A stretch of DNA of 64,000 nucleotides from Candidatus Riflebacteria bacterium HGW-Riflebacteria-1. Its GTDB lineage: Bacteria; Muiribacteriota; Ozemobacteria; Ozemobacterales; Ozemobacteraceae. Location of the stretch: contig PGYB01000001.1 in assembly GCA_002839445.1 (NCBI GenBank), positions 131,578 to 195,577 on the forward strand, read 5' to 3'. The notes under the pieces are model-generated. The model was not told where the DNA came from, searched no databases, and saw nothing but the letters and a program-made list of their open reading frames with translations. Both the position numbers and the translations under genes were made by a program. Numbering within the stretch: position 1 is the first letter of the stretch; the number at the start of each line of letters is the position of its first letter. Below are positions 1 to 9,700 of the stretch, one piece after another.

Positions 1-148
1 GCTCTGCATAAGCACATCCCTGTGCAAAAAAGCTTACGCTTATGGGATGCCCGCCTACGCCCTTGTAACGTTTTCTATCAATGACAACTTTTAGACACAT
101 TTCTTAAGGAGTTAGCTATACAATTCAAATGTGCCAGAGGACTAGTCC
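1..148 (+). repeat. Dispersed repeat A, copy 1 (cut by window start)
   Basis: This stretch aligns by eye, almost without gaps, to the reverse complement of 21394-21248. Shared blocks include the opening gctctg-ataagcac, tgtgcaaaaa, gcgcccttgta (here with a single change), tttttagac and attcaaatgtg-cagaggactagtcc. Copy 1 ends in an 18-bp perfect palindrome (135-152), cagaggactagtcctctg. Neither copy keeps an open frame along its whole length, so this looks like the decayed end of a mobile element or a non-autonomous element. The start lies outside the window. Confidence 0.75.
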
Positions 149-612
149 TCTGTCATAGATGATTTTAATAGTTGATCCCTGGTGATATTTTCCATGTGGA
201 CGCCCGGCATAATCGTTCGGACTTTCACGACAGCTGCTGACTGCTGATAATTTGAAGCAAGTGTTGTCTGGTCTCCTGGATCAAATTTTTGAATTCATTT
301 ATCCCTATGACCGGTCCCATTATTTTGTCGTAGCCGGAGCGACTTAAATAACTATTAATAATATTTCACAAACAATAAAAGAGCTCCTCGACGCAAGCAC
401 TATCCAAACAAAGTAAAAACAAATCTTTATTTATAAATCAGAAGCAAAGCAGCGGTAAAAAGCCGATTTTAAGTATAAAAAATAATTATTTATTTATATT
501 TCGGCGAAATCAACCATAATTGTTCGCGGATTTACCTGGGAATTTCAGCGTAACAAATGCAATAAACAAGCTCAAAAACAAAGGAGTTTGTGATATCACC
601 TTACGAATGGGC
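149..612. other. Intergenic stretch, AT-rich
   Basis: No credible gene is seen between repeat copy 1 and the terminator at 613. The part from about 320 to 520 is strongly AT-rich with several A and T runs. Short open frames here lack ribosome binding sites. No tRNA or known riboswitch was recognised. Confidence 0.5.
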
Positions 613-652
613 AAAAAAACAGGCGGCTCTGCAGACATTGCAGAGCCGCCTG
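613..652 (-). terminator. Rho-independent terminator of the 671-2008 gene
   Basis: A near-perfect 14-bp stem, caggcggctctgca paired with tgcagagccgcctg around a 5-nt loop, is followed on the minus strand by seven T residues. It lies about 20 bp beyond the stop codon of the minus-strand gene ending at 671. Confidence 0.9.
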
Positions 653-670
653 GGCGACTGATCTACTTAA

Positions 671-2008
671 TTATCTCGGTCTATAGCCAACTCCACGCTG
701 CAGCAGGGTGTTGATTCTGCCGCTCATAGGCGATCCAGAGCCGCTGTAGTAGGGGACAAACTTGAATTCAGACTCATCATCGCTGCCTGCATCAATTACA
801 GCCGCAACAGGCTCTTCAGAAACCTCGGCTGTGATCGATGCCTCGACAACCACGCCAGAAGCATCAGGCACCGGTGCCGGGGCGTAAGAACCTGCATCAT
901 AAGAGACCTCTGATGCGGCGACAGCGGCGGGAACAACCGGAGCAACAGGACGCGAACCTGCATCAAGTCGACTGCGAAGGCTGGCCACAGCCAGGCGCAA
1001 CTCTTCGATACTGTGCGAACGATGAGCGGCAGCGGCTTTTTCAAGCTCAGGATCAGCTTCAATCGCAGCCATACGGCCACGGCGCAGCTTCGCCATTTTT
1101 GCCAGAGCAGAAACAAAAGGCTTTTCAGACGCCAGAACCGGCATTAAATCAGCTTCAGAATTTGATTCTGATGCTGGCTGCCCAGATACGGGCTCAACCG
1201 CATCGACGAACAACCCGGCCGGCAGTCTGGCAACGACCGTCACCAGCGCAACATCTTTGGGGGCGCCAGCAGAAACGATCTCTACGTTGCCACCACTTAT
1301 CTCCAGCTTCAGAGGAGTATTAAACCAGTTCCATTCCGGCGGAACCTCATTTTCATAAGCCTCTTTAGCAGCCTCTTTAGCAGCCTTGCGAGCTGCGCGG
1401 CCTTTTTTGGAGCTGACTTTGCCTGTAGAGGCTGAAGAATTGGATGTTGTCAAATCCTTAGCCAACCGAGGGGCCTCACTGACCTTTTCTTTAACCGGTG
1501 CCGACAGAGCCTGTTCAACAGAAGTGCCTACTGGTTCAGCCTGAACCGGCTTAACTTCAGAGACCGGCCTGGTTGGCTTCACTACAGATGCCTTTGCTGG
1601 CGCAGTAACTTCTTTTACCTTGGCAGGAGCCGGCTTTTTAACTTCCAATGGCATTGCCGGAGCTTCGACCATATCTGACGCCTTAACAGCCTCAACGGCC
1701 GGGGTCGGGGCTGGGGCTGGGGCATTTACCGGTTCTCCAGCTTCAAGCTCCTGGACTTCAGGAGCACTTACGACTTCGACGGCCACAACAGGTTTCTGCT
1801 CGATTTTCTTGCCAGACGATGCCTTGGCACCGCCCTTTTTGCCAACAGGCAAAGACGGGGGCATCATTGGCGCCTCAAGCGCCTCTACTGCTCCCCTGAA
1901 GGTGTCTCCAGACCATAGCTGAACAGCCAGAAAGCTGGCTGATAAGATCAATAATACGCCCAGTGCCAATAAAAATGGCAACCCAGGCTGCCTTTTAAGC
2001 AGTCTCAT
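671..2008 (-). CDS. Ala/Pro-rich membrane-anchored protein, unknown function
   Basis: No family is recognised. The 445-residue protein begins with a short basic tail and one hydrophobic segment at about residues 8-32. A long low-complexity region of Ala, Pro, Lys and Val follows to about residue 200, then a Lys/Arg/Ala-rich patch, a short more ordered stretch starting near the WNWF at 226, and a second Ala/Val-rich tail. This resembles a single-pass anchor with a proline-rich spacer reaching through the periplasm, as in TonB-like proteins, but no TonB C-terminal domain is visible. The start at 2008 has GGGAGG just upstream; an in-frame ATG at 2065 adds 19 residues without a comparable site. 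It stands alone with its own terminator. Confidence 0.75.
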   Translation of the reverse strand: MRLLKRQPGLPFLLALGVLLILSASFLAVQLWSGDTFRGAVEALEAPMMPPSLPVGKKGGAKASSGKKIEQKPVVAVEVVSAPEVQELEAGEPVNAPAPAPTPAVEAVKASDMVEAPAMPLEVKKPAPAKVKEVTAPAKASVVKPTRPVSEVKPVQAEPVGTSVEQALSAPVKEKVSEAPRLAKDLTTSNSSASTGKVSSKKGRAARKAAKEAAKEAYENEVPPEWNWFNTPLKLEISGGNVEIVSAGAPKDVALVTVVARLPAGLFVDAVEPVSGQPASESNSEADLMPVLASEKPFVSALAKMAKLRRGRMAAIEADPELEKAAAAHRSHSIEELRLAVASLRSRLDAGSRPVAPVVPAAVAASEVSYDAGSYAPAPVPDASGVVVEASITAEVSEEPVAAVIDAGSDDESEFKFVPYYSGSGSPMSGRINTLLQRGVGYRPR

Positions 2009-2191
2009 CGGTGTTTCCTCCCCTGAAAAGGGTGTTTGCGAGATTTTCCGATTCGGCATAATCAACTAACAAAACCAGATCAATTGTCAAGCAATTAGTG
2101 ATAATTAAAACAGATTGTCAGTAACTATGTCGAAAGATCAGTTCGTGATAAGAAAATCTCAGAGCAGACAATTTTCAGGCGAGACCCTTAA

Positions 2192-2208
2192 AGAGTACGG
2201 TGTACTCT
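2192..2208. terminator. Possible terminator hairpin at the efp stop
   Basis: A 7-bp perfect stem, agagtac and gtactct with a 3-nt loop, overlaps the efp stop codon. The T run lies on its plus-strand side and is weak on the minus side, so it is a poor terminator for efp as oriented. It is listed because no better terminator follows efp. Confidence 0.3.
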
Positions 2209-2773
2209 ATTTTTTCATGCGCTCAAGATACTCGCCAGTGCGGGTATCCACTCTGATCATTTCACCAGATTCGATAAACATTGGCACGTTGACCACGTGA
2301 CCGCCGGCACAGACAACTGGCTTGCTGTTGCCGCTGGCAGAATTGCCCTTCACGTTAGGCGGAGCCTCAATGACTTCGAGATCTACAGAAGGAGGCAGTT
2401 CGATTCCGATTGCCTTTCCTTCGTATACCCTTACATAAAGCTCCATCTGTTCTTTGAGAAACTTAAACTGGTCGCCGAGAATGTCGAGTTCCATTTCCAT
2501 CTGCTCATAAGACTGGAGGTCCATGAAATGCAGAAAATTGTCAGAAGCGTAAAGATATTGCATCTGCTTGGTTTCAACAGTTGCCTCTTCTACCTTTTCA
2601 GTTGTCTGATAGCGCTGCATAAATATAGAACCACTCTTAAGACTCCTGAGCTTGGCCTGCGCCATAGCACGCCAGTTACCCGGACGAACAAACTCGACAT
2701 CTACAACCTGGCACAACTCGCCGTTATAGATGACTACCATTCCTTTTCTCAGGTCATTTGCAGTAATAGCCAT
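2207..2773 (-). CDS. efp: Elongation factor P, variant loop
   Basis: EF-P binds the ribosome between the P and E sites and relieves stalling at proline stretches. The 188-residue length and three-domain order fit the family, and the C-terminal signature is clear (VNVPMFIESGEMIRVDTRTGEYL). The tip of the first domain reads PGNWRAMAQAKLR. Aligned to the common PGKGxAF loop this places Asn33 where most bacteria carry a post-translationally modified Lys or Arg. GGGGAG precedes the ATG. The gene is on its own; no EpmA, EpmB, EarP or YmfI-like modifier is present in the window. Related loops with Asn are, as I recall, known in some phyla, so this is probably a subfamily rather than a defect. Confidence 0.95.
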   Translation of the reverse strand: MAITANDLRKGMVVIYNGELCQVVDVEFVRPGNWRAMAQAKLRSLKSGSIFMQRYQTTEKVEEATVETKQMQYLYASDNFLHFMDLQSYEQMEMELDILGDQFKFLKEQMELYVRVYEGKAIGIELPPSVDLEVIEAPPNVKGNSASGNSKPVVCAGGHVVNVPMFIESGEMIRVDTRTGEYLERMKK

Positions 2774-3157
2774 ATATATCTCCCCTGGCTGGAATTTTAT
2801 CGGCAGATTATAGCATAATTTGAACGATTAGACTTAAAAAATCAGGTACAGAACACAATTTTGTTTCGCGCGACCGCCTATCATCAAAACGATAGAAAGT
2901 CGCCGAAAACACAGATCACTCAACGCCCAGCATATCTATAAACTGATTATCATATTATTGCAGCGGACTTATTATCATTTTTTAGATAAAAAACAACTTA
3001 AATACAATTTAGTCTGGTATTTATTTCAATTTTGGCTGGTTTTTATTTCAAATGTTGCGAGCATTTTACCGATACCCTATGGAGAGATTCACAGATATTC
3101 GGCAGGCGCTGCGCAGCAGTCGCAGGCGCGCATAAACCGAACGCAGGAGGCAGTCAG
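2774..3157. other. Intergenic stretch between divergent efp and uppP
   Basis: This 384-bp stretch must hold promoters for efp (minus) and for the uppP operon (plus). It is AT-rich from 2940 to 3060. No repeat, RNA gene or convincing promoter hexamer pair was picked out. The uppP frame stays open upstream of its start, back to an ATG at 3032, but the extra residues do not fit the family. Confidence 0.45.
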
Positions 3158-3964
3158 TTGCTTACTCTCATCGCTCAAGGCTTTGTTCAAGGCATTACCG
3201 AATTCTTACCTGTATCAAGCTCGGGTCATCTGACCCTGATGCAGCATTTTTTCAACTTTGATGACCCCGATGCAAACCTCCTCACTACCGTCGCGCTGCA
3301 TTTTGGCACACTGCTTGCCGTAATCTACTACTTTCGGGCTGACCTTCTGCCCTATCTGACACCATCCGGCTGGCGCGATGCTGCCCGCAGAAAAATTGCC
3401 ACGCTTGTCGTAATCGGAAGCATACCTACGGCCATCATCGGACTGACTTTCAAAAAACAGTTTGAAGCAATGTTCGGCAACCCGACAGCCGTTTGCATCG
3501 CTCTTTTTGTGACAGGGATTTTGCTGCTGACCTGCGAAAAGCTCAAAAAAAGCGACAATCAGCAGAGTATCGAGAGCGCACCTCTCTGGAAAGCTCTTAC
3601 CGTAGGTTTTGTGCAGGGTCTGGCCATCACTCCCGGCATTTCACGCTCAGGCTCAACGATTGCTGCCAGCCTGCTGCTCGGAATAAAAGGCGAAGATGCG
3701 GCAAAGCTTTCCTTTTTGCTTATGATTCCGGCTGTTAGCGGCGCAACTCTTCTTGAAGTAAAAAAGCTTGCCGAAGCCGGGCTGCCCGCCTCTATAAATT
3801 ACGGTGCGCTGGCAGCAGGAACTCTCGTAGCTACCGCAACGGGTTTTCTGGCCCTTAACTTACTGGTCTATATGATCAAAAAGCAGAAACTATCATACTT
3901 TGCCTACTATCTCTTTACAGTTTCAGTAATCAGCCTGGTTCTGATTCAATTCGCGGGGAAATAA
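3158..3964 (+). CDS. uppP: Undecaprenyl-diphosphatase (BacA/UppP)
   Basis: UppP dephosphorylates undecaprenyl pyrophosphate in the inner membrane, recycling the lipid carrier for peptidoglycan and other wall polymers. Both family motifs are present: GITEFLPVSSSGHL near the N terminus and PGISRSGSTIAASLLLG in the second half, within a run of hydrophobic helices. The frame extends upstream to an ATG at 3032, but I chose the TTG at 3158: AGGAGG lies 7 bp before it and the resulting 268-residue protein matches the usual length of about 270, whereas the longer start adds a hydrophilic, Cys-containing leader. ftsK follows after 13 bp, linking wall-lipid recycling to a division protein. Confidence 0.95.
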   Translation: MLTLIAQGFVQGITEFLPVSSSGHLTLMQHFFNFDDPDANLLTTVALHFGTLLAVIYYFRADLLPYLTPSGWRDAARRKIATLVVIGSIPTAIIGLTFKKQFEAMFGNPTAVCIALFVTGILLLTCEKLKKSDNQQSIESAPLWKALTVGFVQGLAITPGISRSGSTIAASLLLGIKGEDAAKLSFLLMIPAVSGATLLEVKKLAEAGLPASINYGALAAGTLVATATGFLALNLLVYMIKKQKLSYFAYYLFTVSVISLVLIQFAGK

Positions 3965-3977
3965 CGAGGAAGCACCA

Positions 3978-6725
3978 ATGAGCAGCAAAAAAATTCTTCT
4001 GCCAGAAACCGGTATCAAAGAACGGACAAAAAGCAGAAAGCCGAGAAGCGAAAACCAGGAACGCCGACCAAGACAGGCACGCAGCGGCAACACCAGAACT
4101 TTGCCGACAACTATTGACGCGCGACAGAGAAGCGAGGCGATAGGTCTGGTACTGGTTGGTGTCAGCGCTTTCTCACTTTCTCTAATTCATTACCTGAGCT
4201 CATCACAAATCCCGGGTCTGATCAACACCTTCATGGTGTATTTCGGAATGGGCGTTTATATTTTACCGGTCATGATCGGTATGCTTGGGATTCAGCGTTT
4301 TATGGAGCGCCCATTTACCAATATCGGCTGGCGCATGGCCGGGATTTTTGGCACAATGATGTTCGGGCTTGGCCTGCTCGGGCTTGAAGGCGGCAAGATT
4401 GGCGTTTACTCGCTTGATATGTTTGCCAGAATCTTCGGGCCGGTTCCGAGCAAAATTCTCTTCGCGTTTTTACTTCTCTCATCAATGATATTCTCACTGG
4501 ATATACTCTACAAGGATCTCCTGGCCGCGGCTCTCATTCTGGCAAGTCTTACAACAAGATTTATATTTTTCTGCTGGAACGTCACCCTGAGTCTGCTGTC
4601 AATGATTATCGGCGCGGTAAAAACGACAGCGGATCTGCTGGCTGCGATCTATGGCCGTGTCAGACAATTCTTCTCAGAACAGAACATAGATCCGGCAGCA
4701 CAGCTGGGCAAACTGCTTTCGTTCAAGCCCAGAGTTGCCACCGAGCACGTCGGAGAGCTCGAAGACCTCGAAGACCTTGTTGAAGATGACGAACCGGTTG
4801 TAACCAACAAGAGTGCCGCTGTAGCTCTCAACGAAGAAGAGGCAACGGTAATTCCGGTTCCGCGCCATTGGCAGGATAACAATGAATGCCAGGCAGATGT
4901 TAAAACGGCTCCAGTCGAAGCGGCCTGTCAGTTTCAGGTTTCGCATATAGCAAATCACTGCGTTATTGTTGACGCCGGCAACGGCGGGGTTTTGACCACT
5001 CCCCCACCCCATCGGGAAATTGACGCGGAAGGCGAAGATGACTTACAGGTAATAGTGAGACTTGAAGATGATGATGAAGAAAACGCAGATGAATGTGAGT
5101 ATGATGAAGAGTCTGCAGACTGCGACGAAGAAGTAAAGACGGTACACAAACCTGTTTCAGCAAAGGTTTCTCGTGAAACAGACACTGATGAAGAGCCTGT
5201 CTATCTTGAAGACAATCGCATCGACCAGGAAATAAAAACCGACAAGTTCGCCAGTCAGCCGGCAAAGCCGGTCAAGTTTGCCGAAGCTTTACTGCCGCCT
5301 ATCGACATTCTCAAGATGCCGCCGCCGCGAGATAATCAGGAGTCGAAATCTGATTTAAGCCAGCGGTCAGCTTTTCTGATCAAAACTCTCGATGAATTTG
5401 GCATAAAAGCTACGGTTATTGATATTGTCGAAGGCCCGGCGGTATCAAGGTTTGAAATCAAGCCCGCGCCCGGTGTTAAAGTTTCGCGCATCACCACGCT
5501 GATCGACGATATCGCTCTGGCACTCGCTGCCCCGGCTATCCGCATTGAAGCACCGATTCCTGGAAAGTCGGCACTGGGCATCGAGATACCCAACACCAAG
5601 CCAACCCCGGTATATTTTTATGACCTGCTGAAAAACGAAAATTTTGGCCGCAATCAGATTCCGCTCAACCTCGCACTGGGTGTAACCATCAATGGCAAGC
5701 CGGTCTTTGCAGATCTCTCTGAAATGCCGCATCTGCTCATTGCCGGTTCAACTGGTTCCGGCAAATCTGTGTGCGTTAACACCATTATTGCCAGCATCCT
5801 TTTTCAGGCCAGAGCTGATCAGGTTAAATTCGTGATGATCGACCCGAAGATGGTTGAACTCTCTTCATACAACGGAATTCCGCACCTTATCGCTCCGGTG
5901 GTTACTGACCCGGCCAAGGCATCTGCAGCGCTGATGTGGGCGGTTGAAGAAATGACCAGGCGCTACGAAATACTTGCCGGGTGCGGATGCAAGAAGATTT
6001 CTACTTACAATGAAGAACTTGAACGCCTCAAACAGGAAGTCGACCAGGATCTTGAGCCAATGCCGTTTATTGTCATCGTTATTGACGAACTGGCTGACCT
6101 GATGATGACCGCGTCAGCCGAAGTCGAAGGCTCAATCTGTCGCCTCGCCCAGATGGCGCGCGCCGTTGGCATGCACCTGGTTATTGCCACACAGCGCCCT
6201 TCAGTAAACGTACTTACCGGTCTGATCAAAGCAAACTTACCAACAAGAATTGCCTTTTCAGTAACATCTGCTGTAGACTCTAGAACTATTCTCGACGCAA
6301 AGGGAGCAGAACGTCTTCTCGGAAAAGGAGATATGCTGTTTATCCCGAAAGGGCGCAACAAGCCATTGCGACTGCAGGGAGCCTTTGTATCTGACCGTGA
6401 ATTGATGGACCTCATTGAATTTGTCAAAAAGCAGGGCCAGCCGGAGTATATGGACATTGCACCAACACAGTCAGATGATGACGAAGACGACTGCAGCGAG
6501 GAAGAGGCCGGCGGCGACGCTGATTCTCCGCTGATACAGCAGATATTGAAATATCTTGAAACTCAGGAAAAAACATCAACCAGCATGCTTCAAAGAAAGT
6601 TTAGAATCGGTTATAATAGGGCGGCCAGAATTATGGATCAGCTTGAAGAAAAAGGGCTGGTCAGCCCCATGGATGGCGCAAACAAACGCAGAGTTCTCAT
6701 TGGAAGGAGTAACACTCAGGTATGA
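3978..6725 (+). CDS. ftsK: FtsK/SpoIIIE DNA translocase
   Basis: FtsK is a septum-anchored ATPase that pumps chromosomal DNA and helps resolve dimers before division. The 915-residue protein has a basic N-terminal tail, about four membrane helices (about residues 50-230), and an acidic linker rich in Asp and Glu (about 255-450). The motor carries Walker A GSTGSGKS near residue 593 and Walker B FIVIVIDELADLM near 700. A C-terminal winged-helix gamma domain (about 850-912; RKFRIGYNRAARIMDQLEEK) reads polarity sequences in known FtsK proteins. GAGG precedes the ATG. The stop overlaps the next start as ATGA, so the TPR gene downstream is probably translationally coupled. Confidence 0.97.
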   Translation: MSSKKILLPETGIKERTKSRKPRSENQERRPRQARSGNTRTLPTTIDARQRSEAIGLVLVGVSAFSLSLIHYLSSSQIPGLINTFMVYFGMGVYILPVMIGMLGIQRFMERPFTNIGWRMAGIFGTMMFGLGLLGLEGGKIGVYSLDMFARIFGPVPSKILFAFLLLSSMIFSLDILYKDLLAAALILASLTTRFIFFCWNVTLSLLSMIIGAVKTTADLLAAIYGRVRQFFSEQNIDPAAQLGKLLSFKPRVATEHVGELEDLEDLVEDDEPVVTNKSAAVALNEEEATVIPVPRHWQDNNECQADVKTAPVEAACQFQVSHIANHCVIVDAGNGGVLTTPPPHREIDAEGEDDLQVIVRLEDDDEENADECEYDEESADCDEEVKTVHKPVSAKVSRETDTDEEPVYLEDNRIDQEIKTDKFASQPAKPVKFAEALLPPIDILKMPPPRDNQESKSDLSQRSAFLIKTLDEFGIKATVIDIVEGPAVSRFEIKPAPGVKVSRITTLIDDIALALAAPAIRIEAPIPGKSALGIEIPNTKPTPVYFYDLLKNENFGRNQIPLNLALGVTINGKPVFADLSEMPHLLIAGSTGSGKSVCVNTIIASILFQARADQVKFVMIDPKMVELSSYNGIPHLIAPVVTDPAKASAALMWAVEEMTRRYEILAGCGCKKISTYNEELERLKQEVDQDLEPMPFIVIVIDELADLMMTASAEVEGSICRLAQMARAVGMHLVIATQRPSVNVLTGLIKANLPTRIAFSVTSAVDSRTILDAKGAERLLGKGDMLFIPKGRNKPLRLQGAFVSDRELMDLIEFVKKQGQPEYMDIAPTQSDDDEDDCSEEEAGGDADSPLIQQILKYLETQEKTSTSMLQRKFRIGYNRAARIMDQLEEKGLVSPMDGANKRRVLIGRSNTQV

Positions 6726-9700
6726 CCAAGGAAATATGCCCTTTTCTGGGTAAACTGAGAAACGACAAGAGCCCGGAAGGCAGCTGCATACAAGAACAGT
6801 GCATGTTTTATCATGCTCAGGACGCACGCTGCATCTTTCTGGAAATCGGCACCGCTTCGCGCGAGTATCTCGATTCGCTCAAAAAACTGGCCGAACAGAA
6901 TGAGCTGATACTTATGAAAGAGCGCGTCAGCATGTTTTCGGAAGACGAAAAACAGGAGCGCGTCAATCTCTACATCAGCCAGGCCAGCATTTACAAAAAC
7001 AAGGGGCTGTTTGAAAGAGCTCTGCTTGACTATAAAAAGGCGATCATACTCGACCAGCAGAATCCGATAGTGCATAAGGCTCTCGGTGACATTTATTCGG
7101 TTCAGGGCATCTTTGATGAATCGATATCATCTTATCGCCAGTGCCTGAAGCAGGAGCCAGAAGACGGCGAAACATGGATCCGCCTTATCCTGCAGTATCG
7201 AGCGCTTTGCTCAAATATGCCAGACCGCGAGCAGCGTTATCAGGCGATAATTGAGAAGATCCGTGAAGATCTGCGTTCAATCGAAAGCGAATCAATGGCC
7301 AACTGCATACTTGGCAACGCCCATCTGATTCTGCATTCACAAGACACTGAAAAGTTCATTGATCAGCGCCAGGAAGCCCTCATCATGATGGAGCGCGCGC
7401 TTGAAATCAATCCGAAAAACCTCTGGGCTCACCTTGGCATCAAAGATCTGCACATATATGATGGCAAGTATGAAAAAGCAATCGAGCAGTTGCTTGCCGC
7501 CCTGGATCTGATCAATGATGACCCACGCCTGAATTTTGAGCTTGGCGAATGTTACCTTATTTCACAGGCCGAACATGCCATGATCACTGAAGAGGCGCTG
7601 GCCAGCGCACACAGCAGCTATCGCCGCGCCCTTGAACTTACCCCGGGCTACGCTCCTGCCTATTTCAGACTTGGTTATATCAGCGAACAGAAAGCAAATT
7701 ACGACCAGGCTATAGAATATTATCAACAGGGCCTAAACATCAACCCGACCAATGTTTTTGCGCATTTCAGACTCGGCAGCATTCATCTGCTGATGGGAAT
7801 GCTCGAGCTCGCAGTCGCCAGATTCCGCGAAGTTATCGAGCTGTCGCGCAATCGCACGCATGACATCTATCAGGAAGGCTACCTCTTCAACAAGCTGCGT
7901 TTCTTCAAAGAAGCGAACGCTCTTGGTGCGTGGATCGAGCTTGGCAAGATCTACGTCAAGCGCCGCCAGTATGAAGAAGCGTTTGAAGCCTTTGAAAAAG
8001 CCCTCGAAATCGACAAGTCAAGCCCGCTCGCCATAATGAACCAGATTGATCTGTACAAAATCAGGACTTCTGGCAGCAAAGATGCAGAAACTCTTTACAA
8101 CAAGTTTATCGAGCAGTACAAAAATTCTGCGATGGTCGACTTTCAAAATCCGGTTGCCCATTTTGCGCTGGCCTACGCCTGCCAGGTGCTGCCTTCGCAG
8201 CTTCCCGAAAAGCAGGAAGAGCGCCTCGAAGAAGCTCTCAATGGCTATCAGATGGCGATCAACCTCACTCCCGACTTCAAGTGGGCTTATTGGGGCCTCA
8301 AAAATTCGTATCTCACCACTTTTGAAAACTCAACCCCGCTTTACGACCAGGCACTTGAGTCGTGCAAACTGGTTACCGAACTCGACCCCGAAGACCCGCG
8401 CGCCTACTTTGAAACAGGCGATGTTTTCTGGAAAATGGGAAACCTGAGCAAAGCTTACGACTATTTTGCGCAGGCTGCCGAAAAAGACAAAACCTATATT
8501 CCCGCTTACCTGCACATGGCCGAAATCAAGTATACCGAAAAGCACGAAGAAGAGGCGATCAAGCTTTACCAGAAAGTTATCCGTATCAACCCGAACTTTG
8601 CCCAGGGATATTACGAGCTGGGTCGCGTCTATCAGGATATAAAAGAAACCGAAAAGGCTCTTGCCAACCTGCGCAAGGCTGTTGAACTCGACATTGATTA
8701 CACCGAAGCGCACTTCGCGATCGGCAGGATCAGCTATGAAGAGAACCAGGATGAAACCGCAAGAATCCGGCTGACGCGCACGATCGAGCTGGCGCCGTCT
8801 CACGACCTCGCACATTATTATCTCGGCAGACTGCACCACCGCAATGGCAGATACCAACAGGCTATTGAAGAATTCAACAGCGCCATTACCCTGTCGAATC
8901 AACCAGGCCGCATTCAGTTCGACCTCGCCATGCTCTACGCAGACTCTGGCAACTGGCAGGAAGCGAAGACTATTCTCGAGCAGGTTCTTGAGCATGAAAA
9001 CAACTTCATTGACGCCATTATCCAGTATGCTTTGACTCTCGAACACCTCGATATGCTCAAAGAAGCAGAAGAAGAATATCTCAGAGCCATAGAACTGCAG
9101 CCCGAAGGTCTGCGGGCGCATGAAAACCTCGCCCGCCTTTATGAGTCAACCAACCAGATCTACAAGGCCGAAGATGAATTCCGCAAGGTCGTCGAAATCA
9201 AACCTGATCACGTGGCGGCGCAAATGTCGCTGGCCAAGATCTATATCATCAGAGATCTGCACGACAAAGCCCTCAACGCTCTGCATACCGTGGTCGACAT
9301 TCAACCAGACATCTTTGAAGCTCACCTTGAACTCGGCAGAATCTATCATCATCACAATTCGCTCGAAAAGTCGGTCGAATCATACAAGAGCGCGATTAGA
9401 ATCAGGCCTGAGGCTCCGCAGGCGCACGTTGAACTGGCTGAAGTCTATCTCAACATGGAAAAGAGCGGCAAGGCAATCGAAGAATACAAAAAAGCACTTG
9501 AGATAGACCCGTCGTTGAGCGAAGCACTCGCCAACCTTGGCGACCTCTATAACATGTCTGAACAGTACGAGCTTGCCGGAAACTGCTATCGCAGGCTGGT
9601 CGAGATGGATCCGCAGAATCATTCGGCCAGATTCAAACTCGCCGAAACCTGCTACCACTGTGGACAGCTTGAAAAGGCTCTCGACGAATACCTTAAAGTG

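Noticed and set aside
520..714. 64-codon plus-strand frame across the terminator
   Set aside because: Runs through the terminator hairpin and into the opposite-strand gene; TTG start and no ribosome site.
3032..3157. Longer uppP start at an upstream ATG
   Set aside because: Adds 42 residues unlike the family; the TTG at 3158 has an ideal ribosome site and gives the normal length.
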